A stretch of DNA of 14,924 nt from an uncultured Christensenellaceae bacterium (GTDB lineage Bacteria; Bacillota; Clostridia; Christensenellales; Christensenellaceae): the NCBI GenBank assembly GCA_934373295.1, contig CAKROK010000054.1, positions 1 to 14,924 on the forward strand. The letters run 5' to 3'. The translations under genes and the position numbers were made by a program. The notes beneath the pieces are model-generated. The model was given only the letters and a program-made list of their open reading frames with translations, did not search any database and was not told where the DNA came from. Shown one piece after another: positions 14,343-14,924 of the stretch; the stretch's first letter is position 1, and every line of letters begins with the position of its first letter.

Positions 14343-14382
14343 AAAAAGGCTCTCTCCGTTTTTTGCAGAGAGAGCTTTTTTC
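14343..14382. terminator. Bidirectional terminator upstream of zur
   Basis: An 8-bp stem GCTCTCTC (14349-14356) with GAGAGAGC (14368-14375) has T-runs on both strands (plus strand 14376-14381; minus strand 14343-14347). It isolates the zur promoter from the palindrome block and permease upstream. Confidence 0.85.
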
Positions 14383-14431
14383 CGCTTGATTTATGAAAAT
14401 GAAAGTATCAATGTAAGTGAAGTCAAAGGTT

Positions 14432-14634
14432 GCTTTGCTTACGCAAAGCTCCATTATATGTTCGCGCGGCGCAGCTTTCAAGAGCTAAAAGGCTTACGCC
14501 TTTTAGCTCTTGAAAGTGCCCGCCCGCCTCCGGCGGGCGGGCTTAGTTTTTGCGGCTGAAAGCCGCAAAAACCTGCGCCGCGCCTATTCGGCAAGCTCGC
14601 TTTATATTCGCAGGGAGAACATATGACTTGCGTA
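14432..14634. repeat. Nested palindrome element, multi-arm cruciform
   Basis: This is a non-coding block of stacked perfect inverted repeats. In order: hairpin GCTTTGC/GCAAAGC with loop TTAC (14432-14449); outer stem ATATGTTC/GAACATAT (14456-14463 with 14617-14624); 11-bp stem GCGCGGCGCAG/CTGCGCCGCGC (14464-14474 with 14573-14583). Enclosed within these are three hairpins: 19 bp with loop TTAC (14475-14516), 11 bp GC-only with loop TCC (14518-14542) and 12 bp with loop GAA (14546-14572). TACGCAA/TTGCGTA (14440-14446 with 14628-14634) may close it but competes with the first hairpin. I see no ORF. It could be a mobile palindromic repeat or a structured RNA. Confidence 0.8.
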
Positions 14635-14639
14635 TAAAA

Positions 14640-14673
14640 ATCACTTTCGGCAATCAGCCGTGCCGAAAGTGAT
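14640..14673 (-). terminator. Terminator after the permease gene
   Basis: A perfect 13-bp stem (ATCACTTTCGGCA at 14640-14652 with its complement at 14661-14673) and an 8-nt loop are followed on the minus strand by TTTTTATA. It starts 6 nt after the permease stop codon. Confidence 0.9.
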
Positions 14674-14679
14674 ACCTTA

Positions 14680-14924
14680 TTATTCAACCGACTTCAACGC
14701 CTCCACCATATCTATCTTCTTCAGCTTAAAATACATTATAAAGTTCACCGCGAGCGTGAAGGTCACTGTCAAAAGCGCCGCCCAAACCAGGCTCAGTCCG
14801 TTTATCGTTCGCCCAAACATCTCCGCCGCGACCTCGACCGTCTTTATGATGTACTGATGCAAAAACACGCCGCCCACCAGTCCGAGCAGTATCGCGATGC
14901 CCGTCAATATGAAGTTCTCGCGAT
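14680..14924 (-). CDS. ABC transporter permease, FtsX-like, C-terminal fragment
   Basis: This is the last 80 or so residues of a gene that continues beyond the window edge; the frame is open to the last base. It shows two hydrophobic segments (ILTGIAILLGLVGGVFLHQY and SLVWAALLTVTFTLAVNFIM) and the ending KLKKIDMVEALKSVE. This 'D-V-EALK-VE' end after a final membrane helix is characteristic of FtsX/MacB-type permeases. These work with an ABC ATPase in lipoprotein or peptide export or in bacitracin-type resistance. Substrate cannot be judged from this part. Confidence 0.85.
   Translation of the reverse strand, partial: RENFILTGIAILLGLVGGVFLHQYIIKTVEVAAEMFGRTINGLSLVWAALLTVTFTLAVNFIMYFKLKKIDMVEALKSVE

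Noticed and set aside
14432..14634. Integron attC site or insertion sequence end
   Set aside because: I see no integrase, transposase, core-site sequence or target duplication in the window, so I describe it only as a palindromic element.

Overview
The window looks like chromosomal DNA of a Bacillota bacterium, probably an uncultured Clostridia-type lineage. The evidence is the secG-rnr-smpB-ssrA gene order, strong AGGAGG ribosome binding sites, sigma-A type promoters, a CIRCE-controlled groES-groEL operon and a clostridial-type zinc-binding lipoprotein. I cannot name a genus. Every gene I can support lies on the minus strand, so the window is described below in transcription order, from high to low coordinates.

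Region 1 (14924-13834 and on to 11370): The 3' end of an FtsX-like ABC permease enters the window and stops at a strong terminator. Next comes a roughly 200-bp block of nested perfect palindromes with no gene, then a bidirectional terminator. A Fur/Zur-type operon follows: a promoter overlapped by Fur-type inverted repeats, then zur, znuA, znuC and znuB, tightly spaced or overlapping. This is a self-contained, zinc-regulated zinc importer.

Region 2 (11290-9174): groS and groL, with a perfect CIRCE element just after the promoter and a terminator after groL.

Region 3 (9100-3737), the most interesting part: Two overlapping WYL-domain genes are followed by a 355-bp array of four related structured units, then rtcB (RNA ligase), then a Ro60/TROVE-like protein with a von Willebrand A domain. 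The four units have covarying terminal stems. The WYL operon and the array-rtcB operon each start with the same 21-bp box (19/21 identical), which overlaps a weak -35 at exactly the same distance from the -10. I read this as a stress-responsive RNA repair locus: WYL sensor/regulators switch on a set of Y-RNA-like small RNAs, an RNA ligase and a Ro-like RNA-binding protein. It is analogous in parts to the proteobacterial rsr-yrl-rtcBA system but has a different regulator and different RNAs. The gene-family calls are firm; the RNA class, its strand and the regulatory wiring are inferences.

Region 4 (3603-1): secG has its own promoter and terminator. It is followed by rnr, smpB and ssrA, the core of ribosome rescue and RNA degradation. 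The mature tmRNA starts only 5 nt after the smpB stop codon.

Two intervals longer than 300 bp lack protein genes: 6448-6889 (the RNA array and its promoter) and 14254-14679 (zur promoter/operator, terminators and the palindrome block).
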